Source: JBNAVJ01 sp049700455 (lineage in GTDB: Bacteria > Bacteroidota > Ignavibacteria > Tepidaquicellales > Tepidaquicellaceae). From it: a stretch of 64,000 nt of DNA. The notes under the pieces were generated by a model that searched no databases, had not been told where the DNA came from, and saw only the letters and a program-made list of their open reading frames with translations. Shown here piece after piece: positions 8,664-18,503 of the stretch. Within the stretch, counting starts at the first letter, position 1, and each line of letters opens with the position of its first letter. The DNA lies in NCBI GenBank assembly GCA_049700455.1, contig JBNAVJ010000010.1:1-64000 (forward strand), given 5' to 3'. The position numbers were made by a program, and so were the translations under genes.

Positions 8664-9210
8664 CTGTAAACTTTTTGCAGCAATGAAGTTAACAATTAAT
8701 AAAAAGGAATTAAAGCCGATACCCAATTTTGAGAATTATTATGCCTATAAGGATGGTCGGATATATAGAATTAATGTGGGTGAGTGTATTCGTCAGCTTG
8801 CAGAATTCCGGCAGCCATATTCAAAGTATCTTTATGTATATTTATACAGAAATAAGTCTGATAAAGTTGGTATTGCGGTACACAAGCTTGTAGCGAGTGC
8901 ATTTTTTGGAATAGATCCATTGAAATATCACATAATTCATAAAGACAGAAACACCTTGAATAATAAGCCGGATAACCTTGAAATAAAAAGGAGAGACCCT
9001 ATGGAAATAGAGGATACAGAGCGAACTCTGATAAGAGAAAAGATAAAGGAATTTGAGGAGGTGCTTTTAAGGTATATTAATTTCAATCGCAATTCAGAGG
9101 TCTGGCAGGATTACAAACGAATTACAAAAAATATGAATGATAGGGTTAAGTATAACTGGTTAAAGCTTTATCTTGTGAGTAAAGATTTGACAACACAAGA
9201 GGTAATTTAA
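8656..9210 (+). CDS. NUMOD4/HNH endonuclease-like protein
   Basis: About 184 residues from the ATG at 8656, chosen because AGGAAA lies six bases upstream and it overlaps the previous stop; an in-frame ATG at 8614 would give a longer overlap. Residues about 12-45 resemble NUMOD4 (IPNFENYYAYKDGRIYRI). Next comes an HNH_3-type core: VHKLVASAFFG, then HIIHKDRNTLNNKPDNLEIK, with the HxD, NN and NLE positions of HNH homing endonucleases. The last 75 residues are a charged helical segment of unknown role. Such proteins are usually free-standing phage homing endonucleases or DNA nickases. The gene abuts the convergent receiver gene with no base between the two stop codons. Confidence 0.75.
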   Translation: MDNCKLFAAMKLTINKKELKPIPNFENYYAYKDGRIYRINVGECIRQLAEFRQPYSKYLYVYLYRNKSDKVGIAVHKLVASAFFGIDPLKYHIIHKDRNTLNNKPDNLEIKRRDPMEIEDTERTLIREKIKEFEEVLLRYINFNRNSEVWQDYKRITKNMNDRVKYNWLKLYLVSKDLTTQEVI

Positions 9211-9621
9211 TTATTCATCATCTGCAAGTCTATCGAAAATTTCCTTGAGTACCTGAAGCAGATAATCCTGGGGGTATGGTTTGGTGAGATATATGGAATT
9301 AGGAACCTGTAGGGCTTTTTTTCTTGTTCCCGCATCGGAATAGCTGGTGATGTAAACTATTGGTGAAGTGGAAAATTCTCTGATTTTCTGAGCTGCCTCA
9401 ATCCCATCAACATTACCCTGTAGCAATATATCCATCAGGATAACTTGAGGTTTATGTATTCTGGCAAGTTCTATAGCTTCCTCAGCATTTTTTGCAATTC
9501 CCACACAGCGATAGTTCGACTGTGTGATTATCTGTTTGAGGAGTTTAGCAGCAAGAAGTTCATCTTCAACAATAAGAATTGTTTGTTCTGTTTTAGAAGA
9601 GTTTTTATGATTCGTCATCAT
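9211..9621 (-). CDS. Single-domain response regulator (receiver only)
   Basis: About 137 residues, only a CheY-like receiver. Phosphoacceptor Asp in VILMDILLQG (Asp69 counting from the upstream TTG at 9636), acidic pocket IVEDE, conserved Thr in VYITSYSD and Lys in YLTKPYP. No DNA-binding or enzymatic output. I prefer the ATG at 9621 because GGAG lies nine bases upstream; that still overlaps the previous gene by 17 bases. It is the last gene of a three-gene unit with the kinase at 9985-12465 and another receiver, so it is probably phosphorylated by that kinase. The LLQGNVDGIEAAQKI stretch is close to the equivalent stretch of its neighbour, suggesting tandem duplication. Confidence 0.88.
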   Translation of the reverse strand: MMTNHKNSSKTEQTILIVEDELLAAKLLKQIITQSNYRCVGIAKNAEEAIELARIHKPQVILMDILLQGNVDGIEAAQKIREFSTSPIVYITSYSDAGTRKKALQVPNSIYLTKPYPQDYLLQVLKEIFDRLADDE

Positions 9622-9988
9622 TAAGAAGGTCTCCAAATATAGTATTAATTTTTTTTAGTAAGTTGTTTGATGAAAACGGTTTTGGAAGTAGTTCTGAGTT
9701 AGTAACTGATTTGATTCTATCCAGTGTAGGACGATCTGATGAGCCAGTGATAAATATCACAGGTATGTCAACAACCTTACGGAGATTTTCTGTTGCGGTA
9801 ACACCATCTATTTTCCCCTGTAAAATTATATCCATCAGTATTATGTCAGGTTTGAGTGAGGTAACGTGTTCAACTATATTATCGGCGTTTTTTAAAATAG
9901 CAAGCACCTCAAAACCATATTCACGAAGAATTAACTCTATGCTTTTGGCTGTTAGCAGGTCATCTTCAACTAATAAGACTTTGTTCAT
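9605..9988 (-). CDS. Single-domain response regulator (receiver only)
   Basis: 127 residues, CheY-like. Phosphoacceptor Asp53 (IILMDIILQG), acidic Asp9/Asp10 (LLVEDD), Thr81 (IFITGSSD) and Lys103 (LPKPFSS). No output domain. Its ATG overlaps the stop of the upstream kinase by four bases, indicating coupled translation and a cognate pair. The ILQGKIDGVTA motif after the phosphoacceptor is also seen in the following receiver. Output must come from protein-protein interaction or phosphotransfer to a regulator outside the window. Confidence 0.88.
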   Translation of the reverse strand: MNKVLLVEDDLLTAKSIELILREYGFEVLAILKNADNIVEHVTSLKPDIILMDIILQGKIDGVTATENLRKVVDIPVIFITGSSDRPTLDRIKSVTNSELLPKPFSSNNLLKKINTIFGDLLNDDES

Positions 9989-12465
9989 AGTCGTTTTTCG
10001 TATAAATTAACAGGGATAGTGAGTTCAAAGGAGAATCCTTCTCTACTGGAAAATGAGTATGATGAACCAATCTGGTTTGAGAGAGTTGTGATTAACTGTA
10101 ATCCAAGAGTTTTAGGATTGGTAAAGTAAGTTTTGTCTTTTATTCCCGGACCGTTATCTTTATATTGGAATTGAATGTAATTTTCTTCTACTGACTTCAT
10201 TTGGATAGTAATCACCCCTGTATCGGTATTTTTGAAAGCATGTTTGATTGAGTTGGTGATGAGTTCATTAATAATTAATCCACAGGGGATAGCGATATCA
10301 ATTGGGAGGAAGATATTTTCGATTTTATTTAATACTTTTATTTTTTTTGCGCTGAGTGAGAGAAAGATATTTTGAATTATTTTTGAAACATAGTTTTTAA
10401 ATTCTATTTCGCTATATGACTCAGAGCTATACAGCATTTCGTGAACCAGAGCCATTGAAATGATGCGATTTTCTGTTGCTTTTATCTGGGCGATTGCTTC
10501 AGAATCCTTGATATTTTCTGATTGAAGTCTTATGAGACTGAGTATTATCTGGAGGTTGTTTTTTACTCTATGGTGAATTTCTTTCAACATTACTTCGATT
10601 TCGCGGGTATATTTTTGGAGTTGTTCGTCTTTGAGTTTCTTGTCAGTTATATCTTCGGAGATAAGGAGGTAATTGGTAATTATTCCTTTTTCGTTTCTAA
10701 GGGGAGTAATACGGATTCGTGCCCAATAAGTATCTCCTGATTTTTTTCTGTTTAACACATCACCTTCCCATTCATTTCCCCGGGAAATCTGTCCCCAGAT
10801 TTCATCATAGCGTACTGAAGATTGGAGTATCAAACTAAGTGAATTTATATTTTTTCCAATAATCTCTTCAAGGGAGTATCCTGAGCTTATTACAAAATGC
10901 GGGTTAACATATTCAATTATTCCATTAGTATCGGTAATAAGAACTGTATTTGAACTTTGTTCGATAGCACGGGAAAGTTTTATAATTTCAGCCTGTGAAA
11001 GTTTTTGGAGAGTAATATCTTCAAAAACAAGTTGAACAATTTTTCTTTCAGCTAACAAGAAACAGTTCAAATTAGCATTTGCATAAAAGAGTGTACCGTC
11101 TTTTCTGGAAAAGGTACATTGCACATTTGCTATAGTTGAGCCAGGTTCAAGTGAGTTGATTAAGTTAATCAAAGATTTGTTTGCACCATTTTCTGCTTCA
11201 GGTAACAGTGCTGTAAATCTTGCCCCTACTAATTCTTCCCTTTTCATATTGAAAGATAGAGCTGCCCTTGAATTGGCTGTTAATATCTGTCCGTTTTCAA
11301 TAAGCAAGACCGCATCAATTGAATGGTCAAATAATGCATGGTATAACTCCTCACTATTGCGAAGTTTTTGGATTAAGTTGATTATATCGCTTACATCAGT
11401 ATTGATACTGAGTATATAATCCTGTCCCTTAATTTTAAGCAATGATACGTTTGCAAAAACAGTAATGATAGAACCATCTTTTTTTCTATACCGTGTTTCA
11501 AAATTTTTATATGAGCCAGTTTTTAATATCTGTTTAATTGCTTCTTCTCCGCGTGCAACATCAATTGTAAATGATTTCAAGGATGTGCCAATAAGTTCCT
11601 GGCGAGAGTAGCCAAAAACCTCAGAAGCTTTTGGATTTGCATCGATTATAATTTCGCTTTGAGGCTCAAATACTAAAATAGCATCGTTTGCGTTTTCGAA
11701 TAGTTGCTTATATCGGGATTCAGTATCAACAAGTTTATTCTGAATGTTTTTTAAATCTGTTACATCTATATATATTCCTACAATTCCTCCCTTTGTTCCG
11801 TCTGCATTATTAAATATTGTACGGGTAAAGACATAATTACGTTTGTTTCCCTTATTGTCTATTAATTCTTTTTCCTCTGCAGTAGTTTGTGTGGCAAGTA
11901 ATGAACCTTCATCGACCAGAAACGATTGAATGGAGGGGTTATTGTAAGCAATATCGATAAAAGATTTTCCAATAAGCAGCTCTTTCTTTATGTGAGTCAG
12001 ACTCTCAAAATGAGAATTACAACCAATAAATCGTCCGTTAATGTCTTTATAATATATAGGATAAGGAATTGTTTCGAGTAGAGTTTGCAGGAATAGAGGT
12101 TGATTTGGTTTAATAGATTCAGGTATTGGTTCAATATAGCCGTCATAAAAGATTTTCCCATTTTGTTCAGTTCTGACTATAGATTCACGGACAGGGATAT
12201 ATTTCCCTGATTTAGTCTTCCATTTAGCTTCAAGGTTTAAAAGTTGTCCCCGACTCTTCAATATATCTTTAATTGTAGTTCTCGGGTAATCAGTTTGAGG
12301 AGTTTTTTCAAGATTAATACTGGAAAGTTCCTCAAATGACTGATAACCGATCATGTTCAACAGGGCTTTATTTACATATATAATCGTTCCTTCTTCATCA
12401 GTTCGAAAGACTCCAATCGGGAGATTTTCAAGTATACTTATTTCCAAGTGGTCAAAAGTTTTCAA
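9985..12465 (-). CDS. Cytoplasmic multi-PAS sensor histidine kinase, HisKA_2 type
   Basis: 826 residues, no membrane segment. Five PAS domains in a row, about residues 8-115, 125-240, 248-360, 370-485 and 493-610 (for example YKQLFENANDAILVFEP, YHALFDHSIDAVLLIE, NTVLITDTNGIIEYVN). Then a HisKA_2 dimerisation helix with EIHHRVKNNLQ (phospho-His at 631 or 632) and an HATPase_c domain with N-box CGLIINELITNSIKHAF and G-box DNGPGI...LGLQL. HisKA_2 kinases commonly pair with stand-alone receivers, as here. The start codon is TTG at 12463-12465; the first ATG lies inside PAS1. The ligand of the PAS domains is unknown. First gene of a three-gene operon with two receivers. Confidence 0.9.
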   Translation of the reverse strand: MKTFDHLEISILENLPIGVFRTDEEGTIIYVNKALLNMIGYQSFEELSSINLEKTPQTDYPRTTIKDILKSRGQLLNLEAKWKTKSGKYIPVRESIVRTEQNGKIFYDGYIEPIPESIKPNQPLFLQTLLETIPYPIYYKDINGRFIGCNSHFESLTHIKKELLIGKSFIDIAYNNPSIQSFLVDEGSLLATQTTAEEKELIDNKGNKRNYVFTRTIFNNADGTKGGIVGIYIDVTDLKNIQNKLVDTESRYKQLFENANDAILVFEPQSEIIIDANPKASEVFGYSRQELIGTSLKSFTIDVARGEEAIKQILKTGSYKNFETRYRKKDGSIITVFANVSLLKIKGQDYILSINTDVSDIINLIQKLRNSEELYHALFDHSIDAVLLIENGQILTANSRAALSFNMKREELVGARFTALLPEAENGANKSLINLINSLEPGSTIANVQCTFSRKDGTLFYANANLNCFLLAERKIVQLVFEDITLQKLSQAEIIKLSRAIEQSSNTVLITDTNGIIEYVNPHFVISSGYSLEEIIGKNINSLSLILQSSVRYDEIWGQISRGNEWEGDVLNRKKSGDTYWARIRITPLRNEKGIITNYLLISEDITDKKLKDEQLQKYTREIEVMLKEIHHRVKNNLQIILSLIRLQSENIKDSEAIAQIKATENRIISMALVHEMLYSSESYSEIEFKNYVSKIIQNIFLSLSAKKIKVLNKIENIFLPIDIAIPCGLIINELITNSIKHAFKNTDTGVITIQMKSVEENYIQFQYKDNGPGIKDKTYFTNPKTLGLQLITTLSNQIGSSYSFSSREGFSFELTIPVNLYEKRL

Positions 12466-12700
12466 TAATAGAAATAATATCTATCTAATTTTTAATATAT
12501 TATAATCCCTATTTTAGGATAGCACTTAAAAAGAACCAGGTTAATATATACAAAAATATATAAGTTAGATAAAAAAGCAAGCCAAAAAACAAATTTTTTG
12601 TAAGGATAAAAATCAGGTCTCGGGTGGGAAAGCAGGGTGTAAACTATTGTAATTCAATAAGATAGTTTAAATTTACAAAATTATTTAGTAGGGCTGTCAT

Positions 12701-15700
12701 CTATTGAATTACTTTTGCTTCTTTAAGAAAAGTGATTAGTTCTTTTTTAGTGAAGGGCTTGGCAAGATAGTGTGTAAACCCTTCTGATAGAAAATATTCT
12801 TTATCGCCGGAAATAGCATAGGCTGTAACTGCAATGATAGGAATATTATTATAGTGTGGAATTTTTTTGATTTCTTTAAGTGTATCCAGTCCGCTTAATC
12901 CCGCAAGTCCAATATCAAGCAAAATGCAGTCATAATTTTTGGATTTTGCTAATTTTATGCCCTCAAATCCATTAATAGCAGAGTCGGTAATAGCCAGATT
13001 TCTTAAAAAATGTTTTACCGTTAGGATTGTCAAGGAATCATCATCAATATGTAAAATATCAGGTAACTTTTTGGTTGCTTTAACGGGGGAAATGTCGCTG
13101 TTATCAAACTGTGAGGATTTTTTTGTTGGTGAGTCAATAGCTTCAAATATTACTCTAAATATAGAGCCATATCCGGATTTACTTGAAACTGTAATGGAAC
13201 CGTTCATTTTTTCTACGATTCCTTTCGCAAGTGTTAGTCCAAGTCCAGAACCTTCAAATTTTCTATCAACACCTTCACTCACCTGTCGGAATGGTTCGAA
13301 AATTATGTCCAGTTTATCTTCCGGGATGCCTATTCCAGTATCTTCAATTTCAATAACAGCAAACGAGATATTATCTTTGTATTCTTTAAGTGTTCGTAGA
13401 TAAATGTATCCGGAGGAGGTATAGGTTATAGCATTGTGAATAAGATTATTTAAGACCTGATGCAGAAGGTTCACATCTATATCTGCATAGACATCGGTTT
13501 TTAGGTCAAACTTAATTTTTAGGTTTTTAGCTTCTGCCATACTAACAAAGAGCAAGCCAGCCTGACGAACACATTCACTTAAATCTGTTATAGATTTATT
13601 TACTTCAATTTTATCAGCTTCTATTCGCGAGAGGTTAAGTATGGAGGTTAGAGTATTGAGTAATCTGTGCCCACTGGTGAGAATCAGTTCAGCCATTTCT
13701 CTTTCTTCCTGGGAATGCAGGGTATCTTTTAGTAGCTCTGCAAAGCCAAGTATTCCTGTAAGCGGTGTTCTTATTTCATGACTTAGTGATGAGAGGATGT
13801 CTGACTTAATTTTACTTGCGGTTTCAGCTTGTGCTTTGGCTTCAACAAGTTCAAGTTCCTGAAGTTTTCTTTGTGTTATATCAAGACTAATTCCAATAGC
13901 ACGAAGAGGTATATTTGCTTCATTACGGAAGATAGATGCTCGGATAAGTTTATGTTTTACCTTTCCTCGAGTGGTAATTAACCGCACTTCATATTCAAAA
14001 TAAGAAGATGTTGATTCCATTGCATTTTTTAGAGCATCGCTGAACTCTGGTAGGTCATCAGGATGAACAAAGGATAGAAAATCTTCAAATTTCCCTGAGA
14101 AGCTTCCTGGTTCCAGTTCCAACATTTTATGTGAAAACTCATCAAGGAAAAGATATGCATTTTTAATGTCATAGTCAAATGTTCCTATTTCACCGGAAAC
14201 CAGTGCCAGATTAAACCTGAGATTTAGCTCTTCTAATTTATTTTTATATTCTACAAACTCAGTAACATCACGGAGTATTGCTACTATGTAATCTTCTCCG
14301 GCGAGTGAAATTTTTGTTAGACTAATTTCACAGATAAATAGTTCTCCATTTAGCTTTTTATGTGTCCAATCAAAAATCTGTCTATTTCCGTGAAGAGCAG
14401 CATTCATAAATTCAAAGGCTGCTTCTTTTGAAGGTTTGCCATCAGGTTGAAATTCGGGTGAGAGTTCATATGGAAATTTTCCAAGTATGTCATCTCGTTG
14501 AGCGGCAAATAGTTCCAGTGTCCTGTTGTTAAAGTCAATAAACTTATAGTTGTGTAATAACATTATAGCATCGTTAGCATTATCAAATATAGTTCTGAAT
14601 TTCAGTTCACTTTCACGCAAGAGTTTTTCTTTTTCGAGAGCATCAGTTGCAAACATAATGTCTCCTACAATTTCACGGAAGAGGTATCTATCATCTTCAG
14701 TGAAGAAATCCTTTTTATGGCTGAGAACGGTCAGAGATGCAGTTATGTTGTGTTTATAAACAATTGGCATAAAGATGATAGAAGAGAGTTTCTGTGTGGT
14801 GAGTGTCTCAGCAAAATCAGATAAGGCAGGTTCCTTAAGAACATCATTGAATATCAGGATGTCCTGGCTTTGTTTGGATAGAGGCAGCAAGTTTTGGGTG
14901 ATACGTTCTAAGGTTTTTTGACTCAGGGTAAATGCTGTCTTACAGTGTATATAAGTTTCCAATTGTGAACCATTCTGGGCATAAGTTACAAGGCAACAGA
15001 CTGGAAAATTCCCGTAATCGGTAAGTACTGCTGGTATCTGACTCATCAATTGTTTAAGATTCTGAGCCCGAACGATGAGCTGGTTTATCTGTGATAGGAC
15101 TGAAAACAAATAAAGTTGTTTTTTAAGTTTTTCTTCAAGAATTCGTCGCTCAGTTATATCACGGATTATAAGTTGCAGGAAGCGGTGATTATCAACATAT
15201 ATATATTTTTCACTAACTTCAACGGGGAATGTGGAGCCATCCCTTTTGATATGAACTGATTCAACTATCCGCCCTTTATCGAGAAGGTCGATGAACCCAG
15301 GTTGTACTGCTGCAGCTTTGGTTTCGTAAGGTTGGAGGTCTCTAACTGTCAGATTTTTGATTTGATTGGCAGTATAGTTATAGAGAGTTAGTGCCTGTTT
15401 ATTGGCATTAGTAATTCTTCCAGATTCATCACATAAAATAATAGCATCGTGAGCATTTTCAAATGCTTCATTGAAATGTTGTTCCAGAGCCTGTTTTTCG
15501 AGTTCAAGGTTGTAAAGAGTCTTATAGAATTTTGTTCGTGTATGGCGCCAGATCAGGGTTAGCGTTACTCCCACAAGAAGAATCAGTGTAAGTGTCAGCA
15601 GATTTACTATTGTTTTAAAGTCCTGACTTGCTTCTAAAAGTTCTGATTGGTCAATCTGAGACATCAATATCCAATTTACCGATGGGATGTGATTACACAT

Positions 15701-16516
15701 TGCATAAACAGGGGTTTTTCTGTGATCAAGTCCGGCAATAAGTTCTCCTGAAATATTTATGGCTTTGGCAGCAACAAATCCTGTGTCATTATATGGAATC
15801 GTCAGTTTAAGTGCAATAGTATCTTCAGGATGACAATTACTTAAAAAGGTTATCCCGTTAGAATCCCGGCGAAGGAGATAAGTTTCGACAGTTGAAAACG
15901 GAGTGAGATTTTGTTTGATATAAGGGTATAACTTATCTTCTGGAACAACTTCAAAGATTACAACATATAAAACTTTTCCTTCATTCAAAATTGGGATATA
16001 TAGGTCAAGGTGAATTATATCAGTGTCCTGGTATTTATGTATATCTGAGAGAAAAATTTTTTTGCTATGAGCAATTTCCTTAATATTAGCTTTAGCAAAT
16101 TTGCCAGGTGCAGGTGCACTATCAGGATAATTATAAATAAGATTCCCATTCAAATCGACAAGCCTGGCACTTCGGAAATGGAAAGTTTTGCAAATAGTTT
16201 GAAATTTTTGTAAAACCTGTGTCCTTTTATCTGGTATTGTAACAGAGTTTATAATATCTCTTGCAGTAGTAGGAGATTCTCCAAATTCGGAGAGATATTG
16301 CACAAGTTCAGCGGTAAGGTTTTGCACCTGTTGAGCTTTTAGTGAAAGTTCTGTGTGAAGAAGGGTTTTAAAGTTTTCAACCTCTTGTTGATAGTGTTTG
16401 TTAATTAGTTTTTCGCGTATCAGAAAGCTGAAAACAGAGAAGAAAACAAAGACTACTGCTAAGACAATTATGAACTTTATATTTATGTTTCTTGCCAAGT
16501 TGTAAGTACAAAACAA
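12701..16516 (-). CDS. Membrane hybrid histidine kinase: Cache-PAS-GAF-PAS-PAS-HisKA-HATPase-REC
   Basis: 1271 residues. Transmembrane helices at about 11-33 and 302-324 flank a periplasmic domain of the dCache type (residues about 35-300; VDLNGNLIYNYPD, YIPILNEGKVLYVVIFEV, NWILMSQID). Cytoplasmic order: PAS about 345-455, GAF about 465-625, PAS about 638-755, PAS about 765-885, HisKA with His913 (SSLSHEIRTPL), HATPase_c (VLNNLIHNAI, DTGIGIP, GSGLGL) and a C-terminal receiver with Asp1201 (CILLDIGLAG). A signal in the periplasm and at least three cytoplasmic inputs would be integrated to phosphorylate the receiver. There is no Hpt domain, so relay needs a partner elsewhere. The likely start is TTG at 16516; no ATG occurs near the N-terminus. 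Monocistronic, divergent from the capsid cassette. Confidence 0.9.
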   Translation of the reverse strand: MFCTYNLARNINIKFIIVLAVVFVFFSVFSFLIREKLINKHYQQEVENFKTLLHTELSLKAQQVQNLTAELVQYLSEFGESPTTARDIINSVTIPDKRTQVLQKFQTICKTFHFRSARLVDLNGNLIYNYPDSAPAPGKFAKANIKEIAHSKKIFLSDIHKYQDTDIIHLDLYIPILNEGKVLYVVIFEVVPEDKLYPYIKQNLTPFSTVETYLLRRDSNGITFLSNCHPEDTIALKLTIPYNDTGFVAAKAINISGELIAGLDHRKTPVYAMCNHIPSVNWILMSQIDQSELLEASQDFKTIVNLLTLTLILLVGVTLTLIWRHTRTKFYKTLYNLELEKQALEQHFNEAFENAHDAIILCDESGRITNANKQALTLYNYTANQIKNLTVRDLQPYETKAAAVQPGFIDLLDKGRIVESVHIKRDGSTFPVEVSEKYIYVDNHRFLQLIIRDITERRILEEKLKKQLYLFSVLSQINQLIVRAQNLKQLMSQIPAVLTDYGNFPVCCLVTYAQNGSQLETYIHCKTAFTLSQKTLERITQNLLPLSKQSQDILIFNDVLKEPALSDFAETLTTQKLSSIIFMPIVYKHNITASLTVLSHKKDFFTEDDRYLFREIVGDIMFATDALEKEKLLRESELKFRTIFDNANDAIMLLHNYKFIDFNNRTLELFAAQRDDILGKFPYELSPEFQPDGKPSKEAAFEFMNAALHGNRQIFDWTHKKLNGELFICEISLTKISLAGEDYIVAILRDVTEFVEYKNKLEELNLRFNLALVSGEIGTFDYDIKNAYLFLDEFSHKMLELEPGSFSGKFEDFLSFVHPDDLPEFSDALKNAMESTSSYFEYEVRLITTRGKVKHKLIRASIFRNEANIPLRAIGISLDITQRKLQELELVEAKAQAETASKIKSDILSSLSHEIRTPLTGILGFAELLKDTLHSQEEREMAELILTSGHRLLNTLTSILNLSRIEADKIEVNKSITDLSECVRQAGLLFVSMAEAKNLKIKFDLKTDVYADIDVNLLHQVLNNLIHNAITYTSSGYIYLRTLKEYKDNISFAVIEIEDTGIGIPEDKLDIIFEPFRQVSEGVDRKFEGSGLGLTLAKGIVEKMNGSITVSSKSGYGSIFRVIFEAIDSPTKKSSQFDNSDISPVKATKKLPDILHIDDDSLTILTVKHFLRNLAITDSAINGFEGIKLAKSKNYDCILLDIGLAGLSGLDTLKEIKKIPHYNNIPIIAVTAYAISGDKEYFLSEGFTHYLAKPFTKKELITFLKEAKVIQ

Positions 16517-16626
16517 AAGATACTATTAAATAATTATAAAGTCAAGTACTTAATTATTTACAATATTTCATAATCTGCTACACAAATAAATAAAATTTTT
16601 CTATCAAAAAGCTGTTTGTCAAAAAG

Positions 16627-16658
16627 TTTCGTTTCCAGAGGTATTAGCTGTAATTTTG
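16627..16658 (+). promoter_or_regulatory. Possible promoter of the head cassette
   Basis: TAATTTTG (16651-16658) fits the Bacteroidota -7 motif TAnnTTTG, with TTTC 20 bases upstream (16627-16630) in place of TTTG. It ends 22 bases before the portal ATG. Whether this lineage uses that promoter class is not known to me; elsewhere in the window TTGNNN-17-TATNNT pairs look better. Confidence 0.25.
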
Positions 16659-16680
16659 TATCAAAGAAAGGAACTTCAGA

Positions 16681-17802
16681 ATGAGAAACTTTATCAGGAA
16701 AATAAAAAGCATTTTTGAAAAATCAACCACAGTTAATTATGATACGGAGTGGAATTTGTTTCTTGATATGATGAGAGATGGGAGGATTGAGAGTTACAAG
16801 TCATATTGTTTTGCCTGTATTAATGCACGTGCAGAAAATGTTTCCAAAGCTAAGATAAGTCTTTTCACTCGTGATGGGGAAGGTGGTTCTATGTATGAGT
16901 TAAAAGAACACCCTTTTCTTAATCTAATAGCGAAGCCTAATAAAAGAGGACAAACTTTCAGTGAACTATTGCATAAGATATCCACATCCCTTGATTTATA
17001 TGGCAATGCTTACTTATACGTTTCACGTGGTATTGATAAATTGCCTATTGGTTTATACCATCTGCCATCAAGAGCGGTAGAAATATTGTTGAATAAGGAT
17101 AATACTGAAATAGAATATTATCGTTATAATGTTTCTGGTGGCACAGTTAGTTATCGTGCCTGTGATGTGGTACATTTTATGATTCCCAATCCCGACAGCA
17201 ATTTTTCTGGAAAATCAACTATATCAGGGTTTAATTTCACTTTAGAGATAGACTATTTGCAGAACCTTTACCAGCGGAATTTCTATAAAAATGATGCTTC
17301 AATTGGAATGCTATTGGAGTGTGAACACAGTATCAGTGATGAGAAATATGAGAGATATGTAAATCAATTCCGTCAGATGTATGAAGGCGCAGTAAATTCA
17401 GGTAAGACCCTGCTACTTGATTCAGGGATAAAAGCAAAGCCATATCAGGCGTTTCCCAAAGATGTTGAGATTTTGCCATCGAGAAAACTGATACGAGATG
17501 AGATAATGACAATTTTCCGAGTGCCTAAAATCATACTTGGTATTACTGATGATGTCAATCGTGCAAACTCAAGGGAATCAATAAAAATTTTTAATGACTA
17601 TGTTATAAAGCCTTTTGCAAAAATCAATATTGAGAGTAAGCTGAATAATTTTCTCCGGGAGAACTATCCAGACAGAAACATTTTTATCACAATGGATTAT
17701 GAATTTGAGATTGATAGGGAGTTACAATTACGCGCGTACGAAATTTTCAGAAAATATGATATTGCCTCAGTTGATGAGATTCGAGAAATGGAAGGATTAT
17801 AA
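16681..17802 (+). CDS. HK97-family phage portal protein
   Basis: 373 residues, within the usual 370-450 range. Portals form the dodecameric ring at one capsid vertex through which DNA enters. Seen: SYCFACINARAENVSKAKI near residue 40 (the conserved N-terminal helix), HPFLNLIAKPN, the LDLYGNAYLYV strand, VVHFMIPNP and the PKIILGITDDVNRANSRES segment near residue 280. The C-terminal crown region is short. First gene of the head cassette; ATG at 16681 preceded by a moderate AAAGGAAC ribosome site. In phages the large terminase gene normally lies directly upstream; here the upstream neighbour is a divergent histidine kinase. No frameshift or key deletion is visible. Confidence 0.92.
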   Translation: MRNFIRKIKSIFEKSTTVNYDTEWNLFLDMMRDGRIESYKSYCFACINARAENVSKAKISLFTRDGEGGSMYELKEHPFLNLIAKPNKRGQTFSELLHKISTSLDLYGNAYLYVSRGIDKLPIGLYHLPSRAVEILLNKDNTEIEYYRYNVSGGTVSYRACDVVHFMIPNPDSNFSGKSTISGFNFTLEIDYLQNLYQRNFYKNDASIGMLLECEHSISDEKYERYVNQFRQMYEGAVNSGKTLLLDSGIKAKPYQAFPKDVEILPSRKLIRDEIMTIFRVPKIILGITDDVNRANSRESIKIFNDYVIKPFAKINIESKLNNFLRENYPDRNIFITMDYEFEIDRELQLRAYEIFRKYDIASVDEIREMEGL

Positions 17803-17831
17803 AGGATTTTTGAAGAACTAAAAAAACAAAA

Positions 17832-18485
17832 ATGGAGACAAAAACATTTATCACTGCAGAAAAATCCAGCTCTTATGATGATGAGAAGATGACACTTACG
17901 CATTTTATTACCACAGTTACTCCTGATAGATATGGTGAGATAGTCAATCCATACGGGATGGACAGCAGGAATTTTCGCAAAAATCCTGTTGTGCTTTTTG
18001 GTCATAATGCGAGCAAGATGGTAATTGGCAAAAATTTAAGTTTACGCATTGATGATTTTGGTGTTAAAGCGACAACTCAATTTGCTGATACTGAGGTTGG
18101 ACGAGAAATTTATCGCCTTAACAGAGATGGTTTTTTGAATGCCTGGTCTATTGGATTTATTCCTAAAAAAGTAATTCATCGAGGGGAGAAGAAAAATGAT
18201 AGTGAAAGCTTTACTGTAATTGAGGAATGGGAATTGATAGAATATTCAAGTGTAGTAATACCTGCAAATCCTGATAGTTTAAATCTTCTGTTAAAGGAGG
18301 TCAGAAGTGATGAGATGAAGTTATTGTTGAGAGGGGATTTGAGTATAGAAAACTTCCTTAAAAGAATTGAACAGCTTGAGTTGAAAAGTCAGAAATTGGA
18401 GAGTGATTTTATAAAACTTGAAAATAAGATAGCAGATAAGTTTTTAGAGATAATTAAACTAATCCAGATTATTAATAAAACTTAA
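17832..18485 (+). CDS. HK97-family prohead (capsid maturation) protease
   Basis: 217 residues, peptidase family U35/S78. It cleaves the capsid scaffold (delta) domain during head maturation. Catalytic positions are visible: His58 in VVLFGHNA, Ser106 in LNAWSIGFIP and an acidic residue in ELIEYSSVVIPANP (Glu137). The N-terminal VTPDRYGEIVNPYGM strand is typical. Residues after about 150 form a charged coiled coil (LKSQKLESDFIKLENKIADKF), which may act as scaffold. Sits 29 bases after the portal and 18 before the capsid gene. The active site is intact, so the gene has been kept functional. Confidence 0.92.
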   Translation: METKTFITAEKSSSYDDEKMTLTHFITTVTPDRYGEIVNPYGMDSRNFRKNPVVLFGHNASKMVIGKNLSLRIDDFGVKATTQFADTEVGREIYRLNRDGFLNAWSIGFIPKKVIHRGEKKNDSESFTVIEEWELIEYSSVVIPANPDSLNLLLKEVRSDEMKLLLRGDLSIENFLKRIEQLELKSQKLESDFIKLENKIADKFLEIIKLIQIINKT

Positions 18486-18503
18486 AAAAGCAGGAGAAAA
18501 AAA

